64,000 nt of DNA from Pseudomonas fluorescens (lineage in GTDB: Bacteria > Pseudomonadota > Gammaproteobacteria > Pseudomonadales > Pseudomonadaceae), in NCBI RefSeq assembly GCF_001708445.1, contig NZ_CP015637.1, positions 745,001 to 809,000 of the forward strand, written 5' to 3'. Below the pieces are notes generated by a model, which was not told the DNA's origin, made no database searches, and saw only the letters and a program-made list of their open reading frames with translations. The translations under genes were made by a program, and so were the position numbers. Shown here piece by piece: positions 46,971 to 56,492 of this stretch (positions are counted from its first letter, which is position 1; each line of letters begins with the position of its first letter).

Positions 46971-47807
46971 TCAGGGCAGCACCGTCCAGATGGCGAACCC
47001 GGCATACCACAGCACCGCCGCACGCAGCAGCAGTTCCCACAGGCGATCCAGGCTGTTGATGCCATCAGCCCCCACCACCGGCGGCGGAATCTCAGCGGCC
47101 ACCAGACCGACTTTTTCGACCAACTGCGCGGCGCTGATATCCCAGCTCAGCAATTCGTGAAGCATCACACGGCTGACCGCGACAAAGTTGCCCACCAGGG
47201 CAAAGCTGGCCGCGAGCAAGCGCACCGGTAACCAGTCGAAGGCATGGCGCAGTTGGCCGGCACGCTCGGCTACCAAGGGGTTCTGGCTGTGCTCACTGGC
47301 CAGTGCCAGCAGGCGATAAGCCAGGGCCGCGACAGGGCCCAGCAGGAAGTACCAGAAGATCACCGCGAAGAAACTCTGGTAGGCCTGCCATAGAAGATGG
47401 CCCTGAACCCGTTCCAGCAGTTGTTCCCCGCTGTCCGCTGCGATCTTCAGGTCTCGCTCGGCCACATGCTCGGCGGCCTGCAAGTCGCCCCGGCGCCACG
47501 CATCTCGAAACGGTCCGAGGCCGGCGAGCAGATCCCCCCGCCCCAGGCTGTAGATCACCACCAACAGGTGCACCGGCAACGCCAACAGGCCGTAGGCCAC
47601 CGGCTCCAGTACCAGCAGCAGCAAGGCCAGCAAGGCCACCGGCAACAACACCAGCAGCGCCAGGATCAGCCACGGCTGCTTGCCCATGCGCGGGCTCGCC
47701 TCCAACTTGGCCAGCTCGCGTAACCAGCCGCCATCACGCTGCAACCGCTGGCGCAAGGCCGAGAATTTCTCGATCCACACGGCCAGCACCAATACCAGGA
47801 AACTCAT
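46971..47807 (-). CDS. ampE: AmpE inner-membrane protein
   Basis: A 278-residue inner-membrane protein with four hydrophobic segments (about 1-15, 50-85, 145-170 and 255-275). It matches the AmpE/CobD-like family, which is linked with AmpD in beta-lactamase regulation. The first residues MSFLVLVLAVWIEKF and the soluble loop RRGDLQAAEHVAERD fit the family. The start overlaps the ampD stop by 4 bp, so the two are translationally coupled. Its molecular role is not well understood. Confidence 0.9.
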   Translation of the reverse strand: MSFLVLVLAVWIEKFSALRQRLQRDGGWLRELAKLEASPRMGKQPWLILALLVLLPVALLALLLLVLEPVAYGLLALPVHLLVVIYSLGRGDLLAGLGPFRDAWRRGDLQAAEHVAERDLKIAADSGEQLLERVQGHLLWQAYQSFFAVIFWYFLLGPVAALAYRLLALASEHSQNPLVAERAGQLRHAFDWLPVRLLAASFALVGNFVAVSRVMLHELLSWDISAAQLVEKVGLVAAEIPPPVVGADGINSLDRLWELLLRAAVLWYAGFAIWTVLP

Positions 47808-48367
47808 TGTGCGTGTCCTCCATCCTGCAGGGCGCTACGAAAGCGTACCCAATCAAAAGCGGGGCCAGGGTCGGTCTTGCGCCCCGGCGCGATATCACTG
47901 TGGCCACAAATGCGCTGACGGGTAATGTCGGGGTAAGCCACCAGCAACTGGCGCGTCAGGTCGATCAGCGACGCATACTGCGCATCCGTGAACGGCAAGT
48001 CATCCGTACCTTCCAGTTCGATACCAAGGGAAAAGTCATTGCAGGTCTCACGCCCATCGAAGCACGAAACCCCGGCATGCCAGGCCCGGTCGAGGCACGA
48101 TACAAACTGCGTCACCGTGCCGTCGCGCTCAATCAGAAAATGCGCAGACACCCGTAAGTCGGCAATCCCTTCAAAGTAGGGATGTTCCGTGACATCCAGG
48201 CGATTCTGGAAAAACGCCTGCACCTTGCCGGTCGCGAACTGCGCTGGCGGCAGGCTGATGTTATGCACCACCAACAGTGAGATTTCGCCGGTGGGGCGCT
48301 CGTTGAAGTTGGGCGAAGGGCAATGCGCAATGCCCTGGCACCAGCCGCTGGTGGGGTCCAACTGCAT
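47804..48367 (-). CDS. ampD: N-acetylmuramyl-L-alanine amidase AmpD
   Basis: A 187-residue cytoplasmic amidase for 1,6-anhydro-muropeptides, part of cell-wall recycling and the negative control of AmpR-dependent ampC. Zinc ligands are His in LVVHNISLPP (about residue 34), His in ICGHSDIAPGRKTDPG and the Asp of KTDPGP. The catalytic Glu is in SLGIELEGTDDLPF. The internal ATG at 48367 (MQLDPTSGWCQGI), just after GGATCC, is the conserved family start. No ampC or ampR gene lies in the window. Confidence 0.95.
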   Translation of the reverse strand: MQLDPTSGWCQGIAHCPSPNFNERPTGEISLLVVHNISLPPAQFATGKVQAFFQNRLDVTEHPYFEGIADLRVSAHFLIERDGTVTQFVSCLDRAWHAGVSCFDGRETCNDFSLGIELEGTDDLPFTDAQYASLIDLTRQLLVAYPDITRQRICGHSDIAPGRKTDPGPAFDWVRFRSALQDGGHAQ

Positions 48368-48428
48368 ACAGGATCCTTGAACGTGACGAAGTGTGACCAG
48401 TATGCCGCGTTCCACCCGGTGGGTGCGA

Positions 48429-50579
48429 TCACTTGCCGCGATTGAGTTGACGCAATGTGTTCGTCACCGCTGCCAGCGCGCGGTCGAACAACAGGCCATC
48501 GTCCAGCAGGCGCAAGGTGCCACGCTTGAACGCCAGCGCCAGTTGGCCGACGCTTTTCTCCAAGACCTTGAGCCCCATGCGGTTGACGAAAATGTAGCGG
48601 TTGGACGGTGCCATGATCGCCGTAAGCTTGCAGCGCAGGGGGGGTTCTTCAAGCGCCTGGAACTCGACCCAACCTCCGACACGCAGTTGCTGGACCTTGA
48701 GCCGCGCGGGATCGTCCAGCGGCAGGTCCTCGGCGGTGTCGGGCAGGCCCGGGCTGAGCACAAACGGCTGGCTGACTTCGACCAGGGTCTCGACGCCCTC
48801 ATCCGGCTGAATATGCAGGGCCTGCAACCGCACAAAAAACTCACGCGTACTGAAAGGATCGAACGCCGCGCTGGTCAAGCCATCGCGCAACGCTTTGAGC
48901 AAGCCCGGTAGTTGCTCCAGTAAATGCCGCCCGGCCTCGGTGTCTTGCTGCAGGCTCACACTCCAGATCAACTCGTCCATGGTCCGCAACCCCGCCTGCC
49001 ATTGCACCGACTCTTCGCCGTGCTTGAGGCTGGCCAGCAACAGTACCTGGCTCCAGGCCTGCTGGAGAAACTGCACCACCGCGCGCGGCAGTACTTTGCC
49101 CAGCAGCCGGCGGTTCAGCACATCCGCCACGCGCTGGCGAGCCTCTTCGGTACGCAGGTGCCCGGCTTCAGCGTCACGGGTGTGCTGTTCGATCAGCTCA
49201 CTGCGGCGCCGCTCGTTCGCGGTAAACGCGCAGAACTCCGTCAAAAGCTGGGTAAAAATCGCCGGATCCTCGACAAACTCGTTCAACAAACGCTGTACCA
49301 CCTGCTCGATGCGCACGTACAGGCTATCGCGCTGATACTCATCGCACGGGTTCCAGGTCATGGCCATGGCCGCGATTTCATTGAGCAGCCGACGGGCCGG
49401 GTGGCTGGGGCGACTGAAAAAACTCTTATCCAGCACCGCCACTTTCAGCAAGGGAATCTGCAAGCGTGCGATCAAGGCCTTGAAGGCGTCAGGCACGCCA
49501 TGGTCATTGAGCATGAACTCGAACAGCAGGGCGATCAGGTTGATCACGTCTTCGTCGGCATCCTCCACCACGCGGGACTTGCCACTCTTGACACTGACCC
49601 GGGTCAACAGCTGTTCAAGCTGGTTGCGCAAGTCGAAGTCGTCCTCGACGTCCGGCTCCGGTACGTATTGCTGCAAGTGCGACAGCAGGCGCAACAGGTC
49701 ACGGGTGGCAATCGGCTGAGGTTCGGCACTGGCTTCGAGGGTGGGCGCCACGCTGCCACGTACGGCCGCCAGAAGTTCCTGCAGGGCGGCAAAGGCTTGC
49801 TGGCCGTTTTCGTCGACCGGTTGATCGGACGTCGGCACATTGTCTTCACGCGGATGCTCGCGTGTCGCCCGCCCGCCGAGGCGCCGCGACGGCACAGCCT
49901 TGAGCTCGGGCAGCACCCCCGTGGCAACCAGCAACTGATTGGCCTCGCCGTACAGGTAGTCGGCGTCGCTGAGGACGTACTTTTCAAATAGCTTGAGCAT
50001 GATCAGCTTGACGCGGATTTCCACCCCGAGGCTGCGCCCTGCCCGCAGGAAGAACTCACACAACAACGCCGGCCCCAGGGGGTTCTCACGCTCATCCAGG
50101 TGCTTATCCAGCAATGCATTCAGGCGCGCGGTCAATTGCCCCAGGGCCAAGCCATCGCGATGGCGCACGCGAACCAGCATGGCCTCCAACGCCACGGTTT
50201 TTTCCCGGTCATCGCTGGAGGTGCCTGACGCCGTATCGTAGGAAACCACCGGAACCAACTGCAGGTCACCGCGCCCAGCCTGGCCCAGGTTGGCAAAGGC
50301 CTCGAACAATTGCTCCATGAACACCCGTTCGAAATTCTTGCGCTTGAGGCGCAAGTCGCGCATGGCTTCAAAGAAAATATGGTGATCGATGTTGTTGCGG
50401 GCCTTGTCGGCCATTTCGAACAGGGTGTCGTCGGCGTTATCGAACAGTTCCTGCAAGCCCTGCTGCAATTGTTGCGCGGACTTGTCGCGAACCTGCAGCA
50501 ATACCACCGGCAGGCGAGCGAGCGGCGATGGCGTGGCCTGTGCCTTGTGAATAGGCACCACCTTTCCGTCATTGTGCAT
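48429..50579 (-). CDS. DUF1631 protein
   Basis: A 716-residue cytoplasmic protein of the DUF1631 family. The hallmarks are the helical N-terminal block with FEMADKARNNIDHHIFFEAMRDLRLKRKNFE (about 55-90), AVLDKSFFSRPSHPARRLLNEIA near residue 400 and a C-terminal beta-rich part (LRVGGWVEFQALEEPPLRCKLTAI, from about 650) that looks PilZ-like. An acidic insert (about 230-260) varies. The family was at times mis-annotated as thymidine phosphorylase. GGAGG-type ribosome site, 11 bases. It is not in an operon with ampD: a 61-bp gap separates them. The function is unknown; a c-di-GMP link is a guess. Confidence 0.85.
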   Translation of the reverse strand: MHNDGKVVPIHKAQATPSPLARLPVVLLQVRDKSAQQLQQGLQELFDNADDTLFEMADKARNNIDHHIFFEAMRDLRLKRKNFERVFMEQLFEAFANLGQAGRGDLQLVPVVSYDTASGTSSDDREKTVALEAMLVRVRHRDGLALGQLTARLNALLDKHLDERENPLGPALLCEFFLRAGRSLGVEIRVKLIMLKLFEKYVLSDADYLYGEANQLLVATGVLPELKAVPSRRLGGRATREHPREDNVPTSDQPVDENGQQAFAALQELLAAVRGSVAPTLEASAEPQPIATRDLLRLLSHLQQYVPEPDVEDDFDLRNQLEQLLTRVSVKSGKSRVVEDADEDVINLIALLFEFMLNDHGVPDAFKALIARLQIPLLKVAVLDKSFFSRPSHPARRLLNEIAAMAMTWNPCDEYQRDSLYVRIEQVVQRLLNEFVEDPAIFTQLLTEFCAFTANERRRSELIEQHTRDAEAGHLRTEEARQRVADVLNRRLLGKVLPRAVVQFLQQAWSQVLLLASLKHGEESVQWQAGLRTMDELIWSVSLQQDTEAGRHLLEQLPGLLKALRDGLTSAAFDPFSTREFFVRLQALHIQPDEGVETLVEVSQPFVLSPGLPDTAEDLPLDDPARLKVQQLRVGGWVEFQALEEPPLRCKLTAIMAPSNRYIFVNRMGLKVLEKSVGQLALAFKRGTLRLLDDGLLFDRALAAVTNTLRQLNRGK

Positions 50580-50823
50580 CCTGGCCTCCTGAAACGGCGG
50601 TGTGGGTTGGGGAACGATCGGGTACAGGGCCGGCTGGGCACTGCGGTTTTCCGGTTATCACCAGTACGTCAAAGCTATGACGCCAATTGCAAGGCGCGAG
50701 ATTATCTTGCAAATGAGGGCCGTTGCGCCAGCAAACTCTGTCATTGGCGTGTAAATGAGCAGGTGGCTGGGTTCAAACGCGCGCTGCCCCTATAATCGGG
50801 GCACTTTGTTTGTGGAGCCTGTT

Positions 50824-51672
50824 ATGCCGAACCTCCGTCTTGCCGACCTCACCGCCGAAATCGAAGCCAATGTGCGCCGCGCACTGCTGGAAGACATCGG
50901 CAGTGGCGACATCACCGCACAGTTGATCCCGGCCGAACGGCTGGCCAAGGCCACGATCATCACGCGCGATGCGGCGGTGATCAGTGGTACCGCTTGGGTA
51001 GACGCGGTGTTCCGCCAGCTGGACCCGCGGGTCGCCGTGCATTGGCAAGTCGCCGACGGTGAACGCGTGAGCCCCAACCAGGCGCTGTTCCACCTTGAAG
51101 GCCCGGCGCGCTCGCTGCTCAGCGGCGAGCGTTGTGCGTTGAATTTTCTGCAGTTGTTGTCAGGCGTAGCCACTCGGGCCCAGTACCTCGCCGATTTTGT
51201 CGCCAGCACCCAGGTCAAGCTGCTCGACACGCGCAAGACCCTTCCCGGCCTGCGCCTGGCGCAGAAGTACGCCGTGACCTGCGGGGGCTGCCACAACCAC
51301 CGTATTGGCTTGTATGACGCCTTTCTGATCAAGGAAAACCATATCGCGGCCTGCGGAGGCATTGCCCAGGCCATTAACGCCGCGCACCAGATCGCCCCAG
51401 GCAAGCCGGTGGAAATCGAAGTGGAAAGCCTGGACGAATTGCGCGAAGCCCTGGCGGCGGGCGCCGACATCATCATGCTCGATGAACTGAGCCTGGATGA
51501 CATGCGCGAAGCCGTGCGCCTGAATGGCGGCAAGGCCAAGCTGGAAGCCAGCGGCGGGATCAATGAAAACACCCTGCTGCCCATCGCAGAAACCGGAGTG
51601 GATTACATCTCCATCGGCGCGATGACCAAGGATGTGAAGGCGGTGGATTTGTCGATGCGCCTCAGTATTTGA
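50824..51672 (+). CDS. nadC: Nicotinate-nucleotide pyrophosphorylase (carboxylating)
   Basis: A 282-residue quinolinate phosphoribosyltransferase in de novo NAD synthesis. Conserved blocks are [70 protein letters not shown] and [11 protein letters not shown] near residue 240. The ATG at 50824 follows TGGAG; the upstream ATG is excluded by conservation. It is divergent from the DUF1631 gene across 244 bp and followed by a REPIN. Confidence 0.95.
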   Translation: MPNLRLADLTAEIEANVRRALLEDIGSGDITAQLIPAERLAKATIITRDAAVISGTAWVDAVFRQLDPRVAVHWQVADGERVSPNQALFHLEGPARSLLSGERCALNFLQLLSGVATRAQYLADFVASTQVKLLDTRKTLPGLRLAQKYAVTCGGCHNHRIGLYDAFLIKENHIAACGGIAQAINAAHQIAPGKPVEIEVESLDELREALAAGADIIMLDELSLDDMREAVRLNGGKAKLEASGGINENTLLPIAETGVDYISIGAMTKDVKAVDLSMRLSI

Positions 51673-51682
51673 GCACCTTAAC

Positions 51683-51782
51683 TGTAGGAGCGAGCTTGTT
51701 CGCGAAAAACCTGAGAACGCCGCAGGGTACCAGGCAGCCCGCGTCATCGTTAGCGATTTTCGCGAGCAAGCTCGCTCCTACA
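51683..51782. repeat. REPIN, GTAGGAGCGAGC class
   Basis: TGTAGGAGCGAGCTTGTTCG on the left and its inverse (CGAGCAAGCTCGCTCCTACA) on the right flank about 55 bp. It lies in the convergent gap between nadC and the next gene. Confidence 0.9.
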
Positions 51783-51793
51783 CAAGCAAGCGC

Positions 51794-52099
51794 TTAAACC
51801 ACCAGGTCATTCATCTCGCAGTACTCTTCCCACTCGACACCCAGCACCTCGGCCGCTTCCTTGTGCAGGGCCAGCCGTGCCGCTTCGAACTCTTCCGGTG
51901 TCGAGGTGTACTTGAGGGTCAGCTCCCAAGGCTGCAAGCCCTGGCTCTCGGCCTCGTCCTCGAATGCCCACTGGATCTGGTCACGCTGATCTTCAGCGCT
52001 CAGGTCCTTGATCTCTTCTTTAAGCTGCGGCGATTCCCCGATGTACTTGTCGAGGGCTGCTTGGTGCCGAACTTCCTGGGTCATCTCAGTCGTGGTCAT
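51794..52099 (-). CDS. Small acidic protein, DUF6388-like
   Basis: A 101-residue soluble, acidic, helical protein. The block GLQPWELTLKYTSTPEEFEAARLALHKEAAEVLGV near residues 54-90 matches what I remember of DUF6388, a Pseudomonas family with no known function. It has no membrane segment or signal peptide and only one Cys. It lies between nadC and tRNA-Thr, reading away from the tRNA. It could be part of a tRNA-linked exchangeable segment. Confidence 0.65.
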   Translation of the reverse strand: MTTTEMTQEVRHQAALDKYIGESPQLKEEIKDLSAEDQRDQIQWAFEDEAESQGLQPWELTLKYTSTPEEFEAARLALHKEAAEVLGVEWEEYCEMNDLVV

Positions 52100-52249
52100 G
52101 TTGTTCTCTTAGATCGAGGAATGGGGATGCATCTGGGTCATCAAGGTTGCGCAGATACAAAAGAACAGGCACGAATGCCGGCTCGTCTGGCCTTCAGAAC
52201 CATTCTGGGATCATCTGAAAACGTTGCCTTTGAAACACTGTTGCCTTTG

Positions 52250-52322
52250 TGCCCGAGACAGGAATCGAACCTGCGACCTTCGCGTTACGAGTGCGCTGCT
52301 CTACCGGCTGAGCTACACGGGC
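52250..52322 (-). tRNA. tRNA-Thr (CGT)
   Basis: Cloverleaf on the minus strand, 73 nt: acceptor GCCCGTG, D arm TAGCTCAGCCGGTAGAGC, anticodon loop CTCGTAA (CGT), T loop GGTTCGATTCC. The 3-prime CCA is not encoded (CAA follows), and acceptor pair 6-67 is U-U. In P. aeruginosa a tRNA-Thr sits beside pilA and bounds the exchangeable pilin cassette; the same layout is seen here. Confidence 0.92.
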
Positions 52323-52361
52323 GGTGGGCTAAAGCTAGCACCGCATCGGGCGTCCGGCAAC

Positions 52362-53771
52362 TTACGGCGGTGAGAGGGCAATCACGCCCTGAGCCCAGAA
52401 GCGCGGTTGCAGGTACCCGCCACGGGTATCCAGATAGCGCTGCTGCGCTTGCTGGAGATGCGGCAGGTCACGCACGGCCACCCACACCAGCAGACCAACG
52501 GCCAACACACTCGCCACGTTCCAGGCGCCCCAGGCCAGGGGCAATGCGGGCGTTGCCGGGGTGCGCCAGGCATGCAACGCCATCAGCCAGCCCACCACCA
52601 GCGCCAACCACACCTGCGAGTTAGGCATCACGATCACACCATCCACCATGGACTGCGTCAGCGCGCCGATCAGCGACGCAAACAGGCAGGTGCGCAGCAG
52701 GTCGGCACACGTTGCAAATTGCGCCCGTTCACGGAGTACGCCAACGGTGGCCCAACTCGCCCGCCACGCCAGAATTGCCACGCATAGGGCCGATGGCACG
52801 CCCCATTCACTGACCCATTGCAGGATCGCCTGATGGGGGTGGGCAGCAATGTTGTTGGCAATATCGGCGAAATGCATCGGCCCAAAACCCAACCATGGAT
52901 GCTCGACCAGCATGTGCCACGCTTGCCACCAGATCGGGCCGCGCCCCGACAGAGAGGTGGTCAGGCGATCGGCTGCCGCCTGGGAAACTTCGATGCCCAG
53001 GTACCCCACCAGCACCGTGAACAAGAGCCAATACAGCAATAGCCCACCGCACAGTGCCACCCACTGCCAGGCCAGCCAGCGCCGCCCCCAAGGCCCCAGC
53101 ACTGCCAGCACCCCACTTGCCATCGCCATGCCAAGCCACGTGCCACGTGTGCCGCCGCTGATTGCGATCAACCACCAGACACACAACAACGCCAACACCG
53201 CACTTCGTACGGGACGGCTGACGCCGGGCAGCAGCAGGGGAAGGGCCAGCAACGGCAGAGTGAAGGTCTGGAATTGACCGTAGAAACGCTTATTGGCAAA
53301 ACCTGACAGGAGCAGGTCAGGGTCCAGTAACCGTTGACCACTGGTAATAGCCAGCAGGCCAGCATGCAGATACTGGATCGATTTGATCAGGCACAACAGC
53401 ACCACGACCAGCACCAGGACGCGGTCCAAAGGCTCACCGCCGTGGCGCCGAAGCAAGGCAAATGCAAGCGCAATCGCCCCACAGACGATAAACAGCGCCA
53501 CCTCGGTGAATGCCCAGAGTGGCTGGTGGGCCAGGGCCGAAGACAGCAGGCCCAGCCCGATAATCAGCACCAGGCCGATGGCGGTGGGCCGATCCACCAG
53601 CCGCTCAATCGGAGAAACCGACAGCCCATACAGCACCGCACACAATCCCAGGGCAATCTGCACCCCTCGTTGCAGGTCGTGCCCACTGAAGGGGGCACAG
53701 ATACCCAGCACCAACAGGCACACCGCTGCCACCAGGAAAACATTGCCGCGCTGCTGCAGGGATAACGACAT
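52362..53771 (-). CDS. O-antigen-ligase/PilO (TfpO)-like membrane protein next to pilin
   Basis: A 469-residue inner-membrane protein with about 11 hydrophobic segments and one large periplasmic loop (about 270-340) containing SGRGPIWWQAWHMLVEHPWLGFGP and HPHQAILQWVSEWG. These match the Wzy_C/O-antigen ligase superfamily. It lies 34 bp after pilA on the same strand, between pilA and tRNA-Thr, exactly like tfpO (pilO) in P. aeruginosa group I strains, whose product attaches an O-antigen unit to pilin. A pilin glycosylation role is therefore likely, but general ligases share the motifs. Confidence 0.75.
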   Translation of the reverse strand: MSLSLQQRGNVFLVAAVCLLVLGICAPFSGHDLQRGVQIALGLCAVLYGLSVSPIERLVDRPTAIGLVLIIGLGLLSSALAHQPLWAFTEVALFIVCGAIALAFALLRRHGGEPLDRVLVLVVVLLCLIKSIQYLHAGLLAITSGQRLLDPDLLLSGFANKRFYGQFQTFTLPLLALPLLLPGVSRPVRSAVLALLCVWWLIAISGGTRGTWLGMAMASGVLAVLGPWGRRWLAWQWVALCGGLLLYWLLFTVLVGYLGIEVSQAAADRLTTSLSGRGPIWWQAWHMLVEHPWLGFGPMHFADIANNIAAHPHQAILQWVSEWGVPSALCVAILAWRASWATVGVLRERAQFATCADLLRTCLFASLIGALTQSMVDGVIVMPNSQVWLALVVGWLMALHAWRTPATPALPLAWGAWNVASVLAVGLLVWVAVRDLPHLQQAQQRYLDTRGGYLQPRFWAQGVIALSPP

Positions 53772-53805
53772 TGGCCACCTTTACATCCATGTGCGGGGCT
53801 TGACG

Positions 53806-54219
53806 TTAAGCGCCGCTGGCATCACAACCCTTGGCGGCGTATTTCGCCTCAGCGGTGGTCACGCACTTCCAGCCGGCGGTGGCGCTGCGCGTCAGGGTGA
53901 TGGTCTTGCCCAGCACCGGCGCCGGGGCATCGAGTATTTCGCAACTGATGGAACCGTTACCGGTGGCGACATCCCCGGCCACGTCGATCTTGCAGTTGGC
54001 GGTCGGGCTGGTGCCGCCGACCAGTTCCAGCTTCGGCTCGGTGCCTTGGTTGAAAACATCCTCGTAGCCGGCTTTCAACGCGGTGATCTCAGCCAGCCCC
54101 GCGGTGAACTTGGCCTTGGCCTGGTGCGTGGTGTACATGGGCAAGCCGATGGTGGCCAAAATGCCGATGATTGCCACGACGATCAACAACTCGATCAAGG
54201 TAAAGCCTTTCTGACGCAT
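53806..54219 (-). CDS. pilA: Type IV pilin
   Basis: A 137-residue prepilin. The leader MRQKG is followed by FTLIELLIVVAIIGILATIGLP, the type IVa cleavage motif G/FTLIE with Glu5. The globular part ends in a C-terminal disulfide loop between CVTTAEAKYAAKGC cysteines, with a further Cys pair (CKI, SCEI) in the middle. The start at 54219 gives the standard 5-residue leader; the upstream ATG would add 11 residues. The final SGA tail could be a glycosylation site as in group I P. aeruginosa pilin (Ser at the C-terminus). That is inference. Confidence 0.93.
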   Translation of the reverse strand: MRQKGFTLIELLIVVAIIGILATIGLPMYTTHQAKAKFTAGLAEITALKAGYEDVFNQGTEPKLELVGGTSPTANCKIDVAGDVATGNGSISCEILDAPAPVLGKTITLTRSATAGWKCVTTAEAKYAAKGCDASGA

Positions 54220-54414
54220 CACATTCACTCTCCAGAATAGAACCCATGACAAGGCGCGTCCTGCACCCCGTATTTCACAGCCGCGCCAGTGTACTCACCC
54301 GCGAGCGGCCCATCGCGCACAAGACGCACATTCTGACATTTTATCGTGCAACACCAGGCCGCCCGAATTTGTCACCTGACTAAGCTATAAAACTTCGACG
54401 AACTGGGTGCGGAA

Positions 54415-55629
54415 ATGGACATGGACAACGCTTCAAGGACCTACGCGTGGGAAGGCACCAACCGCCAGGGGCACAGGGTGTCCGGGCACACCACGGGCCA
54501 CAACCTCGCCCTGATCAAGGCCAAGCTGCGCCAGCAAGGGATCCGCCCCAGCCGTGTGCGCAGGCAATTCCCCGGCCTGGCCTGCCTCGCCGCGCCGATC
54601 AAACCCACTGACATCGCCCTGCTCACCCGCCAGTTGGCGACCTTGCTGAAAGCCGGCATTCCTCTGCTGCAAGCCTTCGATATCATCAGCGACGGCTTCG
54701 AGAGCCGGTCGATGCAGGAACTGCTCAAGGGGTTGAAGCAGGACATCGCCGCCGGCACCGCACTGGCGACCGCGCTGCGCAAACAGCCACGCTATTTCGA
54801 TGACCTGTACTGCAACCTGATTGCCGCCGGCGAACAGGCCGGGGCATTGGAAACGCTGCTGGAACGCATTGCCACTCACCTGGAAAAGAGTGAGCAGCTA
54901 AAGGCGCGAATCAAGAAAGCCATGACCTACCCGATCGCCGTCCTGGTGGTGGCGAGCCTGGTCAGCAGCATCCTGCTGATCCACGTGGTGCCGCAGTTTC
55001 AGAACCTGTTCGCCGGAGTCGACGGCCAGTTGCCCGGTTTTACCCTGCACGTCATCGGCCTGTCCACGTTCATGCAGCAAGCCTGGTGGGCTCTGGCGCT
55101 TGGCCTCGGGGCCGGTTTTTTCGCGCTGCGCCACGCCTATCGCGTAGCCCCTGGCTTTCGTCAGGGGCTGGATACGGGTTTGTTGAAAGCCCCCTTGGCA
55201 GGCACACTGCTGAAGAAATCGGCCGTGGCACGCTATGCCCGCACGCTTTCCACCACGTTCGCGGCTGGGGTGCCGCTGGTACAGGCATTGGATTCAGTGG
55301 CAGGTGCCGTCGGCAACGGGCCGTACAAGCAGGCGATCAAACATATGCGTCATGAGGTATCCACAGGCATGCAGTTGAACCAATCCATGGCCGCCAGCGG
55401 TCTCTTTCCAGGCATGGCAATTCAGATGACGGCCATCGGCGAGGAGTCGGGCACACTCGAGCGCATGCTGGAAAAAGTCGCGAACCACTATGAATCGGAA
55501 GTCGACAACTTGGTCGACAACCTCACCAGCCTGATGGAGCCGCTGATAATGGTGGTGCTGGGGGGCATTGTCGGGGCGCTGGTAATTGCGATGTACCTGC
55601 CGGTCTTCCAACTCGGTACAGCGTTTTGA
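54415..55629 (+). CDS. pilC: Type IV pilus inner-membrane platform protein PilC
   Basis: A 404-residue GspF-family platform protein. It has two T2SSF domains, about 70-190 (LLTRQLATLLKAGIPLLQAF) and 270-395 (ARTLSTTFAAGVPLVQALDSVAG), and three hydrophobic helices (about 170-195, 220-240, 378-400). It should contact the assembly ATPase, yet no pilB precedes it. The start is ATG 54415 or 54421. Only 195 bp separate it from pilA, divergently. It overlaps pilD by 4 bp. Confidence 0.93.
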   Translation: MDMDNASRTYAWEGTNRQGHRVSGHTTGHNLALIKAKLRQQGIRPSRVRRQFPGLACLAAPIKPTDIALLTRQLATLLKAGIPLLQAFDIISDGFESRSMQELLKGLKQDIAAGTALATALRKQPRYFDDLYCNLIAAGEQAGALETLLERIATHLEKSEQLKARIKKAMTYPIAVLVVASLVSSILLIHVVPQFQNLFAGVDGQLPGFTLHVIGLSTFMQQAWWALALGLGAGFFALRHAYRVAPGFRQGLDTGLLKAPLAGTLLKKSAVARYARTLSTTFAAGVPLVQALDSVAGAVGNGPYKQAIKHMRHEVSTGMQLNQSMAASGLFPGMAIQMTAIGEESGTLERMLEKVANHYESEVDNLVDNLTSLMEPLIMVVLGGIVGALVIAMYLPVFQLGTAF

Positions 55630-56492
55630 ACCTGCTGCTGACTGAGCAGCCATGGGCGTTTGTCGCAGTGGCCCTGGTACTGGGGCTGATCATCGGTAGC
55701 TTCCTCAATGTACTGGTATGGCGCCTGCCGAAAATGCTTGAGCGGGAATGGCGCGCACAAGCCCTTGAAGTGCTCGGCATGCCCGCCGACCCCGCCGGGC
55801 CCACCTACAACCTGATGCACCCCAACTCCTGCTGCCCGCACTGCAATCACCCGATTCGCCCGTGGGAGAATATCCCGCTGCTCAGCTACCTCATGCTCCG
55901 GGGGCGTTGCGCCCATTGTCAGCAGCCGATCAGTGCACGCTACCCCATCACTGAACTGGCCTGCGGGCTGATCTCGGCCATGGTGGCCTGGCATTTTGGC
56001 TTTGGCTGGCAAGCCGGGGCAGTCATGTTGTTGAGCTGGGGGCTGCTGGCAATGAGCCTGATCGATGTGGATCACCAACTGCTACCCGATATCCTGGTCC
56101 TGCCGCTGCTGTGGCTGGGGCTGATCATCAACAGCGCCGACCTGCTGACCGCACTGCCGGACGCACTGTGGGGCGCGGTGATCGGCTACCTAAGTCTGTG
56201 GACAGTGTTCTGGCTGTTCAAACTGGTGACCGGCAAGGACGGCATGGGCCATGGTGACTTCAAGTTATTGGCGCTGCTTGGCGCCTGGGGCGGCTGGCAG
56301 ATTCTGCCGATGACGCTACTGATGTCTTCGCTGGTGGGCGTGATCGTAGGGCTGATTCTGATGCGCTTGCGCAAGGCTGAGATCTCGGCACCGATGCCGT
56401 TTGGTCCCTATCTGGCAATTGCCGGCTGGATTGCCGTGCTCTGGGGTGGTCAAATAACCGACTTCTATTTGCAGTCTGTCGGTTTCAGATGA
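55626..56492 (+). CDS. pilD: Prepilin peptidase/N-methyltransferase PilD
   Basis: A 288-residue inner-membrane bifunctional enzyme that cleaves and methylates prepilins and type II secretion pseudopilins. The zinc-type tetra-Cys motif CPHC plus CAHC lies at about residues 72-100. The catalytic Asp residues are in [12 protein letters not shown] (about 145) and [11 protein letters not shown] (about 207). The start is TTG at 55626, overlapping the pilC stop (TTGA); the residues after it match PilD N-termini ([20 protein letters not shown]), and no later ATG would keep helix 1. It overlaps coaE by 4 bp. Confidence 0.93.
   Translation: MNLLLTEQPWAFVAVALVLGLIIGSFLNVLVWRLPKMLEREWRAQALEVLGMPADPAGPTYNLMHPNSCCPHCNHPIRPWENIPLLSYLMLRGRCAHCQQPISARYPITELACGLISAMVAWHFGFGWQAGAVMLLSWGLLAMSLIDVDHQLLPDILVLPLLWLGLIINSADLLTALPDALWGAVIGYLSLWTVFWLFKLVTGKDGMGHGDFKLLALLGAWGGWQILPMTLLMSSLVGVIVGLILMRLRKAEISAPMPFGPYLAIAGWIAVLWGGQITDFYLQSVGFR

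Noticed and set aside
54220..54414. Sigma-54 promoter or a truncated pilB between pilA and pilC
   Set aside because: No GG-N10-GC element with good flanks and no ATPase motif or open frame could be found in either direction.
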